In this document: positions 1 to 11,304 of the stretch, one piece after another
Layout: each line of letters begins with the position of its first letter
How positions within the stretch are numbered: the stretch's first letter is position 1
DNA from: Riptortus pedestris
Lineage: Eukaryota > Arthropoda > Insecta > Hemiptera > Alydidae
DNA length: 64,000 nucleotides
Direction: 5' to 3'
NCBI GenBank assembly: GCA_019009955.1
Contig: CM032228.1
Location: 71,664,001 to 71,728,000, forward strand
Notes under the pieces: model-generated
Seen by the model: only the letters and a program-made list of their open reading frames with translations
What the model was told of the DNA's origin: nothing
Database searches by the model: none
Translations under genes and position numbers: made by a program

Positions 1-267
1 ACTTTAGTGATGAATAAATGACATGAGTCGGGATGGGGATTTACTGAAGGCAGAAAACTAAAAAATGCAAATATATCCGTTAATATTAAAGATAGAGGAT
101 AAATGTATAGAATAATACTTATAGTACATTTTATTTCCAATACACGTACACACTTTTGAACGGACCTCATTTTCTTCATCTCCTAGGCAGGATCGACAGC
201 CATTTGAGATAACGTTTCGAAAATCGCGTCATGAGTATGAACTCAATAGCTGATTTACCTTAAAGCT
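1..267 (+). mobile_element. Helentron-like element, decayed 3' part
   Basis: Matches the right (palindrome) half of the family: the TTTTGAACGGACCTCATTTTC block, the CCTAGG...GATCGA block and CAATAGCTGATTT near the end, with the internal (TA)n lost. The terminal palindrome is broken. The left end is cut by the window. Confidence 0.6.
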
Positions 268-629
268 GACCACCCCTAAAATGAAACTAATATGTAGAAA
301 ACAATAATCGAAAAAACTAATTAAATTTGATCAGGATCAATTGGTTCCTCTACCGTCCGGCTTTTCGGGAGAAATTAAATTTGAGCTTATTTTAATACAA
401 AGAACATCGTTACATACAAATTTGATTATTTAATATCGCTATAGAATACAATTAATTCTGCTAAGAGCTGCAACAGGTGTGTATCAAATCAATGTACTTG
501 GATAAACGTCGATGCCTCTTTGAAGTTGTTTCACTAGCCCCTAACCAGAGTGAGCTGTTTGACTATGAAGCCCAATCCAAAAATTACTTTCTGCAATAAT
601 TCCTTGTAAAATGTTTAGCACTTCTTTTT

Positions 630-751
630 AGCAGATTTCCCTCAAGGGAAATCAGCTATTGAGGTTGTACTCATGACGGAATTTTCGAAATTTTTCTTCA
701 AATGTCCATTGATCCTACCTAGTAGATGACGAAAATGAGGTCCGTTCAAAA

Positions 752-802
<51 letters not shown>

Positions 803-1060
803 TATATATTTGTCTGTTAACGCTTTAGCGGTCGTAATTTTGATTTGATCGTTACCAAACTCGAAATTTAGTCATTTTTTGCAAAAATAAAGGTCAAGTT
901 CGTTAACGGCTGAAATCGGAACAGTGGGTGGGGGAGGTTTATAAGGGGGGAATTTCGAAATATCTCTGTTACTATACGTCGGATCGAAAAATAGTATAAA
1001 ACTAATCTTATTGCAAATTAAATGTTCTATGAATATTGTCATATATATTTATTTATAATA
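630..1060 (-). mobile_element. Helentron-like element, 5'-truncated copy
   Basis: Starts (on + text) AGCAGATTTCCCTCAAGGGA, then TATTGAGGTTGTACTCATGA, GAGGTCCGTTCAAAACTG, (TA)n at about 753-816, and the TTTGTCTGTTAACGCT block. It fades near 1060; the GCAG-GGG-CTGC end is not present. Confidence 0.75.
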
Positions 1061-1204
1061 AAACGGAAAAAGATTATTCCGGATCGTCTATTATTTTATT
1101 ACTCTATGATTTTAATCCAGATGTATTTCTTTTGTGTTAACCTACTGTCTTTGATTGGTTTATTGAATTTAAATAGGTAATTTTTTCAAAACAAATTTTC
1201 AGTT

Positions 1205-1300
1205 TCTTTTTAAAAGTGCGCCTGATGATGCCACTAATATGGTGAAATATGTCGCTAACAAATAAACATTATGAAGGAAGACTAAAGCTTTCTTATCCTG
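1205..1300. repeat. Unclassified interspersed repeat end (copy A)
   Basis: Shares GATGATG...CACTAAT, a TGTCGCT(T/A)A motif, AATAAA-like A-rich text and GAAGGAA..AAGGCTT-like text with 63445-63530. By eye this looks like the 3' end of one dispersed family. Class not determined. Confidence 0.35.
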
Positions 1301-1364
1301 AATCGGTGGATCCTGCTACATCCACCATTGGATATTATATCATTTCAGCCATTAATGTCAATGA

Positions 1365-2011
1365 ACATTAGTGTTGAATTAACCGATCAAATATCAATTA
1401 TAGTATAGATCAAATAAACATTTTCCAGTACAGAAACGTTATTGTTGGTGAAGTCATCATGAAGTATTTGCATTTATCTCACAAAGTAAAAGTTCAATGG
1501 GAACAATATTTAGTATTTAAGCTAAAAATAAAGATTCAGGATATAATAGCTTAATGTTAATATGACATGAGTAGGATTGGGGGTTTGCTGAAGGGCGAAA
1601 ACTAAAAAATGCATTTATCATAAACGAGAGCATTTAATCAACTTAGCGAAAAAAGGTATATAATAACATTTAAAGTACATTCTGTTAGCAATAAGATTGG
1701 TTTTAAACACTTTTTTCGATCCGACGTATAATAAAGGAGGTATTTTGAATATTCGAAATTCCCGCCTCTAAACCCCCCCCCCTCCAACTGGTCCGCTTTT
1801 CAACGAACTTGGCCTTCAATTTTGCCCGAAACACTTATATATTGAGTTTGTTAACGATAAAACAAAAATTGAGACTGCTAGAGCGGTAAGAGACAAGTAT
1901 AATATATAATTTAGATCGGCCCTTATTTCCGTCATCTACTAGGTAGAATCGATGGACATTTGAGGATTCTTTTTCGTAAATAGCGGGTTTCCATAAAGGG
2001 AAATCTACTGA
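1365..2011 (+). mobile_element. Helentron-like element, old copy
   Basis: Contains the CATGAGTAGGATTGGGGGTT block, TTTTTTCGATCCGACGTAT, the C-run strand of the G-rich tract, GCTAGAGCGGTAAGAGACAA, GTCATCTACTAGGTAGAATC and a degraded terminal palindrome GGGAAATCTACTGA. (TA)n is almost lost, which suggests an old insertion. Confidence 0.65.
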
Positions 2012-2413
2012 AATAAAATTTAAAATTTTAACTAAATTTTACTTGTGCTTTTGGAGTAATCTTTAATACTGATATTGATGTAACGCGGCAAAAATCAACT
2101 AATGTATCCTTGGTTCAAGACAACGATATCCTTTTCATACTTATCTCGGCCTCATTTGCATCTGCTTTCCACATAACAGGGCATTGTAGTACGTCCATTA
2201 TTAACCCTCTTTCCCGTAACCCGGATACATCTCCTGACCATCATCTGAACAAGGACTTATTACTTATAAGAAATTATTTTAATGTTTTCTAGTTTAGCGT
2301 GTCTGAGAGGGTGCATTATCACACTGAATAAACAAAATTGAGGAGAAATAACAGTTATGTGAAATAACATAATACCAGTAGGGTACCTTTTAAGAAGGGG
2401 GAAATATTTGTAT

Positions 2414-2541
2414 TTTAGCAGATTTTCCTTACAGGAAACCATAGGAGTTGCACATATGACATTATGATTTAAAAAGTTTCTTCATAGGGCCATAAACTCA
2501 ATCCTAGGTAAAATTAAAGTCCATATAAATACCTCAATGAA

Positions 2542-2604
<63 letters not shown>

Positions 2605-3372
2605 GTATATATTTGCTTTTAACCACTCTAGCGGTCGGAATTATTGTTTCATTGTAACCGAACTCGATACATAAGCGTTTCATGTCAAACTAAAGATCAA
2701 GGGTTAAGAGAGAATTTCGAATTTTCGACATCTGTCATTATTATACGTTGGGTCAAAAAAGTATATAGAACTAATCTTATTGCACATTTGATTGTCTATA
2801 AATGTTGTCATGTACGTATTTTCTTTAAGATTAATATTAACCAAGATATTGGCATTTTTATTTTTCAGCCTTCAGTAAACCCCCACTCCTGCTCATGTTC
2901 AATTTAACTATGAGCTATTTTATCATGAATCATTCTATTACAAGGCTAAATATCAAATATGATTATTGTTATTAATAGGCTGTTATGGCATGAAAATCTT
3001 TATTCTAAGCTTAAATTCTAATTATTGTTTCTATGGGACCATTATTACATGAGCAACTTGCAACTTTATAGTGCGATGACGTCATCGATTCAGGTGTTAC
3101 GTTTCTGTCCCATAAATATTCATTTGATCTATACCATACTAGATATTTAACCATTTTATTCAACCCTGAAGATCATATTTGTGCTTGGCAGAAATCGCAC
3201 AAGGAATAGGGGTTTAGAGGGAGGGCAATTCAAAAAATCAACGTTATTATGAGGCGGGATCCTAAAATGTTATAGAATCAATCTTCTTAAACTATTGATG
3301 CTCTACAATTGCTGTACCATCACATGTGAAATCTGCATAGTTTATGCAGCCCCTGTGTGATCGACTTTTATT
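2414..3372 (-). mobile_element. Helentron-like element, old full-length copy
   Basis: Both ends are traceable: TTTAGCAGATTTTCCTTACA at the left and GTGAAATCTGCATAGTTTAT with GCAGCCCCTGTGTGATCGAC at the right. The (TA)n tract is at about 2546-2595. The stretch 3060-3370 repeats parts of the core (ATACTAGATATTTAACCATT), so it may be a composite of two insertions. Confidence 0.65.
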
Positions 3373-5526
3373 CTGCCTCCATTGAACTCCCACTCCAACC
3401 CAGCTGAAGGTTAGGTTAATTATTATGAAACATCTTATTCATAGCTTAGATGCAACAAGTTGTTTATAACACACAGCCTACAATTCTTCCTACAACCTTT
3501 TGAAAACTATTTCAAACTAATTAGTAGAATGATATTTTACTGATCCATCTACTGCTAATGACAACATTAAAGAGACAGTAAATAAAGATATGTTTTATAA
3601 ACGTCTAGCCCTTGAATTATCATTATACCTATGTACTTTATATGATTTTTAAGTTTCAATAATTGATTATGCAAGTAAGGTCCAGATCTAATTCAACCAT
3701 TCGATATTTAGTTTGTAAATATCATTTTTATGACTAACTGCATAGACTTATTTCCATGAAATTTGTTTAAGAGGGTGTCTAATTTTTTTCAATTCGCTTT
3801 ATACAATTGCAGCCATTTATTTGAAAACGGTGGTTGCTGTCATTTAATGCTTTCCATTGGACTGGCTTTTAGGTTGGTCCAATAAAAATGTTAACCTTAC
3901 TTAGAAGACAGAGCAATTAACATCTCAAAAATAAAATCAAAAACATTTTTTCCCCACACTCGAAGAGAAGGAAAAAATTTGTATAGACAATTTTTTTGTT
4001 TATCATACAAAATGCCAAAAATTGATCTGATTTACAGAAACAGAGACATTTACAATATTCTCTTCTGACAATCCCATGTCTTCCGTAAATTGTATATACA
4101 ATGGAAGGAAATCCATTGAGTAAGCATATTTGCTTAAAGGTATATTTAATAATATTGGAAATTAACTATTAAAAATTATAAAATAGAAGTTATATAAAAA
4201 ATACAAGAACATACTGTTCTCAAAGTTTTAATGTAGAATGAAAATCAACAAAATAAATTTAACATTAGTTGTTTTAAGACAATTAGGTAATGAAGTGCTT
4301 ATGTCACTAGTTCAACAAATTTCTTACATATTATAACTCGTTTAACCAGTTTAAATATTGAGTGTCATTCAGATAAATTTAGAAGTAAAGTTATTATATT
4401 GTTATTAGCAACTTTCCTTAAAAAATAATGAAATGATAAAGGTCATATGCAGTAGGAAAGGGGGTGTAATTTCAAATAATTCATACGGCTTCGTATTAAA
4501 ATTTTTTTAACATTTTCAAATCAAATAAGGTAAAAAAAAAAAAAATGGTTTCCAGTTCTAGAGCTACTTTTAACAGATCTACTTAAGTAATGATCTATTG
4601 AGATGAGTGCAAAACATTTGAAAATACAGTTATACTTTAAATTATTTGGGGAATGCATATTGAAAAATATATATTATAGCAGATGAAAATAAAATGTACA
4701 CTCTTTGAAAAATAAGAAATATTGTGAATTAAATTAAATGATGAAGACTTGTTTGAATTTATTTATAAGTTGGACAAAAAACAGGACAGTAAATTTTCTC
4801 TGAAGTATAATGAGAAACTGGATAGAGGTCAGAGAGATGTTAAAGGTTATAAAGAGAGCAGACTATATAGGAAGGAGGTCCTGTCCTCAAAACAAGCCAC
4901 CCCCTAACTAGAGCAATCCCTTTCTACCTTAGAAGCTAGGCTAATAGTTCATAGATAATTCACCGCTGAATTATATACAAACAGCACTTCGGTCATCTTT
5001 TAAAACAATTTTTACTTTATTTTTTTTTTTACTACTGAAGAAAGAGACGTTTTAAATTGTTCATAAATACTGATTTTAAAATCACAAAGATTTTATTTTC
5101 CTATTTGTTTAAAAAAAAAAAACTTTCCAATAAAAATTAATTTAGAAATTATGCATCGTTACTTTTAACATTCTAACTATGAAAATATTACTATATATTG
5201 GTTGGAGGAGGTCTGGGGGATTTCAGTGTCTTTACACTCAAGTCATCTATTTATAATTATAACACTAAAACAAATGCCATTCCCTCATTATATTTAAACA
5301 ATATAATCAAGGTGACCATTTTGCCTCCTAGTATTTTAATTCCTCATACTTAATAATCTTGGCTTTATTCCTGGACATAACATTTACATTTAGTATTTAT
5401 TTTATTATTCACTCTTAGCAAAAGGAACTATGGCACCTTATTAAATACATAATAACAAAAGTAATAACATCTTTTTATTTATTAAAAAAAAAATTACTTT
5501 TACAATCACATTTTATAATGGATTTT
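3373..5526. other. AT-rich intergenic DNA, nothing recognised
   Basis: No coding frame, RNA gene or clear repeat end seen. 4855-4935 is locally GC-richer (GGAGGTCCTGTCCTCAAAAC...) but matches nothing I know. Confidence 0.5.
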
Positions 5527-5648
5527 AGCAGATTTCCCTTAAGGGAAATCAGCTATTGAGGTTGTACTCATGACGGAATTTTCAATTTTTTTCTTCAAAT
5601 GTCCATCGATCCTACCTAGGAGATGACGAAAATGAGGTCCGTTCAAAA

Positions 5649-5682
<34 letters not shown>

Positions 5683-6483
5683 ATCTATCTATCTATCTAT
5701 CTATATATTTGTCTGTTACCGCTCTAGCGGTCGCAATTTTTGTGTAATCGTTACCAAACTCGATATTTAGTCGTTTTATGTAAAAAGAAAGATCAAGTTC
5801 GTTAACAGCTGAAATTGGACCAGGGAGAGGGGGGGGGTTAGAGGGGGAGAATTTTGAAAATTCAAAATATCTCCCTTACTATAAGTCGGATCGAAAAAGT
5901 GTATAGAATCAATCTTATTGAAAATTAAATACACTATAAATGATGTTATATACATTTATTCTCTATCTTGAATATTAACCGAGATATTTACATTTTTCAG
6001 TTTTCAGCCTTCAGTAAACCCCCACTTCTACTTGTGTTACATAAATAATTCTCTGTTATATAATAAAAGATATTAATTGAAGCCTAAATACCAAATATTG
6101 TTTTCATTGAACTTTTACTTTGTGAGATATATGCAAAAATGTTCTGTTGACCCCCCCCCCATTCTTTTGTTTTTGGATTACTAAAATTTGAGTGATTGAG
6201 ATAAAACTGATTCTGATTCATTACAAATTACACCACTAGCTTTAGTAAATTGTTTTCAATAAAATTAATATGATATATTCAAATATATTCCATTAATTGT
6301 TTGTCTTTCCGGTCTATCTATGCAGCACTACGAGGTTGGCTTGCCTGTTTGTTTACAATTCAGCCTTGTATTGTACATTTACTGAGCATTCACGGTAGTG
6401 TTACCTGTATGTATATTTATCTATTGTAAACCTTCACGTGGGAAATCTGCTTAGTTTACGCAGCCCCTGCGTGACGGACTTTT
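5527..6483 (-). mobile_element. Helentron-like element, near-intact long copy
   Basis: About 955 bp with both ends crisp: palindrome GATTTCCCTTAAGGGAAATC at the left, and CACGTGGGAAATCTGCTTAG plus GCAGCCCCTGCGTGACGGAC at the right. It has (TA)n followed by (ATCT)n at 5651-5706, CCGCTCTAGCGG next to it, and a G-run. It is nearly identical by eye to 59423-60378, so the subfamily spread recently. No protein is encoded. Confidence 0.85.
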
Positions 6484-7075
6484 TATTTTTATGTTCTTCT
6501 TCATTAAAAACTAAATTATATGAAATATGTAAACAAATTATTACTGCAATAAGTAATACAATTATTTCTATTACAAACAATTATTTTGTTAAATACTAAT
6601 TGAATTAAATTAAGTGAAATTATATTTCTCAATATAACCATGGACTGTTGAGTATTGTTATCATCCTTATTTTGGATTTGAATTTTATCATTACCATTAA
6701 ATATTTTAGATTAAAGTATTATTTTTTAGGTCCTGGTTAGGTAGGGCAAACAAGATACGATAGACTAACCCCATATCCTTCCACCAAGAGCAGTGTATGG
6801 CAGGATTGTCCCGTCATGGGTAGTTGCGTCACCAAGTCTGCTTTAATTTTAGATTTTTAAAGGGTATTTCTCTATATTAGAAATTACATTATTATGCTTT
6901 CTTCATCTATATTAGGGCAACATTAATGATTTATAATTTATACCTTGATGAGGCTTTGAAATGTTAAATTATAATAGGTATATGTACATTAAATAATCAT
7001 GATACAATGAAACTTTGCAGTGTAATGCTGAATGTAAGGTAATCCATAATAAAATGTGATGCGAAAATAAAAAAA
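6484..7075. other. AT-rich intergenic DNA
   Basis: No gene seen. A GC-richer patch at about 6730-6840 (GGTAGGGCAAACAAGATACG ... TCCCGTCATGGGTAGTTGCG) is unassigned. Confidence 0.4.
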
Positions 7076-7425
7076 AAGTCACATAGGGACTGCATAATCT
7101 ATTAGGCAGATTCTCATATAATGGAAACTCCGAGAGGTGATATGTCACTTTCTATTGTCTATTTCTCCCAAATTAAGAACTTTATATAAAGTTCTTAATT
7201 TAAGCTTGATATAAGATTGGTAAAATAGTGGCATAAAGTAAAAATTGCATGGGTTTACTAAATCCTAAAAACACAAAACTACAAATATCTCTATTAATAC
7301 ACGAGTAAAAAACGTACAGAGCAACAATTAATCATAAGAGTTTAGACAATTTTTTTCAATCCAGGTATAATATAAGTAAGTAATCTAAAATTTAAATTTC
7401 TCTTCTCTAAGCTTTAAAGAGGAGG
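7076..7425 (+). mobile_element. Helentron-like element, decayed 5' half, broken by a SINE
   Basis: Begins AAAAGTCACATAGGGACTGC ... AGGCAGATTCTCATATAATG, a diverged version of the GTCCGTCACGCAGG...GCAGATTTCCC end. The TACAAATATCTCTATTAATA and TTTTTTCAATCCAGGTATAA blocks follow. The match stops where the tRNA-like segment begins. Confidence 0.55.
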
Positions 7426-7435
7426 AGAGGGGTAG

Positions 7436-7765
7436 AGTGATGGTCAAGTGGTAAAGCACTAGGTTTCAATGCTAGAGACTCCAAGTTCAAACCCCAAATC
7501 ACTGTTTAAATATTATTTACTTATGCACTCACCAGGCTTAGAGGCTGAGTTTCTACCCATTCCCTAGGCAATCTCTCAGCAACATGAGGCAATTGGGAAA
7601 GTAAAGAAGCAGTGATCTTTGGTCTGTTGTGCTACCAAAGTACGGCAGGGGTTATGTCAAAATGACCAGTTGACCGCTCACCAAAGCCAAAAAATCTTTA
7701 CGAGCCCTTGAAGCCTGGCTCACCAAAGCCAGGCTTCAAGGGCTCGTAAAGATTTTTTTTTTTAC
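7436..7765 (+). mobile_element. tRNA-derived SINE-like element ending in a 32-bp inverted repeat
   Basis: 7436-7503 looks like a decayed tRNA: AGTGAT pairs with ATCACT as an acceptor stem, GGTCAAGTGGTAAAGC resembles an A box, CTAG...CTAG an anticodon stem, and AGTTCAAACCC a B box. The T stem does not pair, so it is not a working tRNA gene. The tail carries a perfect inverted repeat (7689-7720 with 7727-7758, six-base loop) and ends in a T run. Confidence 0.55.
7689..7758. repeat. Perfect 32-bp inverted repeat with 6-nt loop
   Basis: The arms read AATCTTTACGAGCCCTTGAA... and its exact reverse complement around CACCAA. GCTCACCAAAGCC occurs at the start of both arms' neighbourhoods, which suggests a template-switch or fold-back copy of the SINE tail. 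Confidence 0.9.
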
Positions 7766-7844
7766 ATAGGATTGTTATTATGGGAGATATAGAGCATAGT
7801 TGTTGATATGCTATCATCAATATTGATTTCAGTTGTAATGTCTC

Positions 7845-8279
7845 CATGCCCAGATTTTTGTTTAATCATTACCAAACCCAATATTTAAAAGTTTTGTATG
7901 AAACTAAAACTCAAGCTTGTCAATGACTGAAATTGTAAAGAGAGGGAGAATGAGTTTAGAGAAGGGGTAAATAACATTACCTATGGCATAAAACCTAAAG
8001 TGAGTTCTGTCATTAAGTTTTTTTGGCATTTATTGTTTATATTTGTTGTTTTATGGCTGTGTTAAACATTTTATTTTTATTATTGTTTCTGGTTTTAACT
8101 GAGAAGGTAATTTTGTTTGTCATTTCAAGTACTTGTTACTAATCATATATAATCAATAATTGGTTCATAAAATAATACTTATCCACAATTGTATGGGGTT
8201 AAATCTATATGCAATTGTAAACAAATAATTAATATGAAAAAAAAAGAGTCATCAAAAATTATATATAACTGTGAGTTTG

Positions 8280-8328
<49 letters not shown>

Positions 8329-8475
8329 ATATTGTTAAATAATTTACTATGACTGGTTTTCTATACTTTTTCCTCTAAGTCGAATAATTTGTATTTTAAC
8401 TTTTTCAATCTTCATAAAACTCCCATTCCTACTCATGAGATTTTCAAATAAGGCTAGTATGTCACTTATCATCAC
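7845..8475 (-). mobile_element. Helentron-like element fragments, decayed
   Basis: Core blocks TTTGTTTAATCATTACCAAA, CCCAATATTTAAAAGTTTTG and a G-rich tract at 7855-7965. A (TA)n run at about 8282-8326 and ACTCCCATTCCTACTCATGA at about 8410 follow. Probably an old copy or two overlapping ones. Confidence 0.5.
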
Positions 8476-8494
8476 ATGTCCAGTTCAAATTTGA

Positions 8495-8830
8495 AGTATT
8501 AGAAGATTTCCATTGAGAGAAATCATTTATGTCTGTTCAAATATATATATATATATATATGTTGTCGCTTTACCAGCTGTCATTTGTGTTTTTTTTTTAA
8601 TCATTACCAAACTCTACATTTAAGGCTGAAATTAGACCAGCCCAGGTGGAGGGGGACTTTATTTGATTTCTATTTCTACTCGTACAATTTTCAATTCAAG
8701 CAACTATATCAATAAGCATCTCATGCTCAGCTTAAATTTCATGTCCTGTTTACATTGGCTCCTTATAACGTGAGAATTAAAGAATAGGATCTGAAATGAT
8801 ATCATCAGTATGGGATTACAGAAAACTGGC
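8495..8830 (-). mobile_element. Helentron-like element, decayed old subfamily
   Basis: Palindrome relic AGATTTCCATTGAGAGAAAT, short (TA)n at 8542-8561, TAATCATTACCAAACTCTAC and a subfamily-specific block, CATGTCCTGTTTACATTGGC then ATCATCAGTATGGGATTACA, shared with 47650-47965. Confidence 0.55.
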
Positions 8831-9082
8831 AAGTTCATGGACCCCTGTGAGATGTCCCTTTTTTTGTTTTTTCCTTTTATTTTTCTTATATGAACTTGCT
8901 AGGTGGCAACACCTTAGATGGAGGTGTACAAGAGTTTCTATTTTGCATATTAGTTTGCTTTTCAGTGAAATATTAATTATAATAGATTATAGGTAATATA
9001 ATAGCTTAAATTCAAAATTTCATGTGATGGTGTGGGGTTTTTCAGAAGGATAAAATTAGAAAAATACAGATTCCTTTGTAAT

Positions 9083-9270
9083 TTTATGAGTTAGAAAAAA
9101 AAGTCTGCAAAACAATTGATGAAATCCTTGGGATGGTTGGAATTCTCAAGAAGGACGAGCACTTTCTGCATCCAGCCAAAGCAAAGTGCCTGCTGAGCAA
9201 GATGTGATGCATCAGAGACGATAACCTACAATTCTGTGTTCACACTAAGAGTCATCTAAGGTCTAAGGTA
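9083..9270 (+). pseudogene. Coding-like GC-richer segment with an in-frame stop
   Basis: One frame reads FYELEKKVCKTIDEILGMVG then ILKKDEHFLHPAKAKCLLSK, a TGA, and CIRDDNLQFCVHTKSHLRSK, with AAG|GTAAGTAC (a strong splice donor) right after. Base composition differs sharply from its AT-rich surroundings and the peptide is not low-complexity. I do not recognise the family. It could be a lone exon of a decayed gene or part of an unidentified mobile element. No plausible partner exons were found. Confidence 0.3.
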
Positions 9271-9514
9271 AGTACAAGCTATATATGCACAGCGGTTATA
9301 ACATTATTATTAGTAGCAACTCATTATTATTTTTCATTTTTAAAGGAAGTCATTACGATAATAGTTGTTCTGAAGGTTACTTTAAAAGGCAATATAAAGT
9401 ATTGTATAAACTCCATTTCACTATTGGATAAGAAATGGTTCCTCTGCTATTGGATGGATATATACCAATTTTAATGTGGTAAAACGTTCAAAATGTTATT
9501 ATATTTATACATAC

Positions 9515-10272
9515 GTGCACACAAAAGCAATGTATCTCCATTACTATGTCAGATCAAAAAATTATATATACACCAATCTTGCAAATTTAATTTCTATAAA
9601 TGTTGTTCTATACATGTTTTCAGTATCGCTAATACTAAACAAGATATTTGCATTATTTTCAGTTTTTAGCCTTCTGTAAGCCCCTCTCGTATTCATCGGA
9701 TATTTAAAATAAGCTGATATATCATGAAATATCTTATACCCAGCTTAACTCAGATTTAAATGTTCAATTGCAAATTTGTTCAATAAGGATTTTATTTTCT
9801 GCAGAGCTTATTATTCACATGTTCGATTCCATACTCAATATTTAAACAATACAATTTTAAGCTAAAGATAAAAATTGTTAATGATTGTAATCGGACCAGG
9901 AGGGAGGGGGGGAGTAAGACTGTTAAAATTAAAAGAATTCATAATATCTCAGTTACTTTGAGAAAAATGTTATATAATCAATCGTTTATGTCCTAACATT
10001 TTGTTCTGTATATGTTTCCTCTAATTTGAATATTAAGTGAGTTATTTTTAGTTTTTGTTTTTAACCTTCAGAAAATCCCACTCCAACACTTAACATTTTC
10101 ATTTATCAGCAATCGTATCACTAATCTTCTCAACTTAAATTTGAAGTTGAAGCTACATATGATAGCTATTAGTGGTGAAATAGAATATCTAATTTGAAAT
10201 GACTACATTCACAAACCATTCCAAAACATGGGAATTCTACTTAGTTTACACAAAACCTGTGAGACAGGGTTT
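9515..10272 (-). mobile_element. Helentron-like element(s), decayed
   Basis: Core blocks TCTCCATTACTATGTCAGAT, ATTTGCATTATTTTCAGTTT and a second G-rich tract at 9895-9915. Its 5' end relic is GGGAATTCTACTTAGTTTAC followed by CCTGTGAGACAGG. Two core blocks in one unit suggest two nested old copies. Confidence 0.5.
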
Positions 10273-10754
10273 ATTTTAAATTCAGTTTTTTCCAAAATTG
10301 ATTGCATTGAAAGTTTTAAAATTCAAATAGTGCCTCTCTTAATTCCAGCAGTTGACCGAGTTGTGCCATTTAAAATGATTTTTTGTCTTATATACAATAC
10401 AAATAGGCTAAATATATTATTTTTTTAAAAAAATGTCCTACCTTATCATAGGTTGTAAACCATTCACTCAAATCTAGAGAAGCTCATAGACTACACCTAA
10501 AAAAAAACAAACAAAAAAACTAATGGTAATAATTAAGGTAATAATAATCAAAGAGAGAGAAAATATAACCCATAGATTTTCTACCCATTTCTTACTTCTT
10601 TTCGACAAAAATTAAGCATATTTAGGGTAAACATGTGTACCTTATGCTATATGTAACATACATACTAGATGCCGATAAAAAATACAATTATTCTCAGCTG
10701 ATGCAATGGTTCACAATGGATTTATAACAGGGAATAAAAGTTTTTGTAAAATCC

Positions 10755-11112
10755 CACTGATATTTTCAACTGATTTCCCTTAAATTGGTCCCACCTATGA
10801 AATGATGAAAATGAGATCCGCTCAAAACTATATATATATTTAATTTAACCAAACTTGATATTTAACATTTTAAGTAAAAATAAAGATCAAGTTTGTCAAT
10901 GCCTGAAATCGGACCAGCTGGAGGGGAAGGGCTTTAGAGAGGATGAATTTTAAAGATTCTATATATCTCCGTTATTATATGTCGGAATTGAATAATTCTA
11001 TAGGACCAATCTTATTATGAATTCAATGTTCTATAAATGTTATTGTATGTGATTTTCAATATCGTGACCATTAACTGAGATATTTGCAATTTTTAGTTTT
11101 CAGGGTACAGAA
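10755..11112 (-). mobile_element. Helentron-like element, decayed
   Basis: ATTTCCCTTAAATTGGTCCC (palindrome half), GATGAAAATGAGATCCGCTC, a short (TA)n, AAACTTGATATTTAACATTT, ATCGGACCAGCTGGAGGGG and TCCGTTATTATATGTCGGAA. Confidence 0.6.
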
Positions 11113-11304
11113 CTGATGAATAATCATCGGAACAAATTGGATTAAAAAAAAAAATCAATGTGGAAGTCCTAAATGAGATAAGTAAAATTCTCGACAAGGC
11201 CAGTGGAGGGTGAAACTTCTTGGGTATATAAGGCTCAACGATTTCAATCACAAATATCTATGAAGCTACAGACCCTTCTTAGGCATAGGGGAAGATGGAT
11301 GCAA

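Noticed and set aside
7436..7503. Possible tRNA gene with a TCA anticodon
   Set aside because: The acceptor and part of the anticodon stem pair, but the T stem does not, and the segment is followed by a SINE-type body. Treated as a SINE head.
10501..10560. Short direct-repeat-like A-rich text considered as a CRISPR-like array
   Set aside because: No regular repeat-spacer pattern; simple A-rich sequence in a eukaryotic genome.
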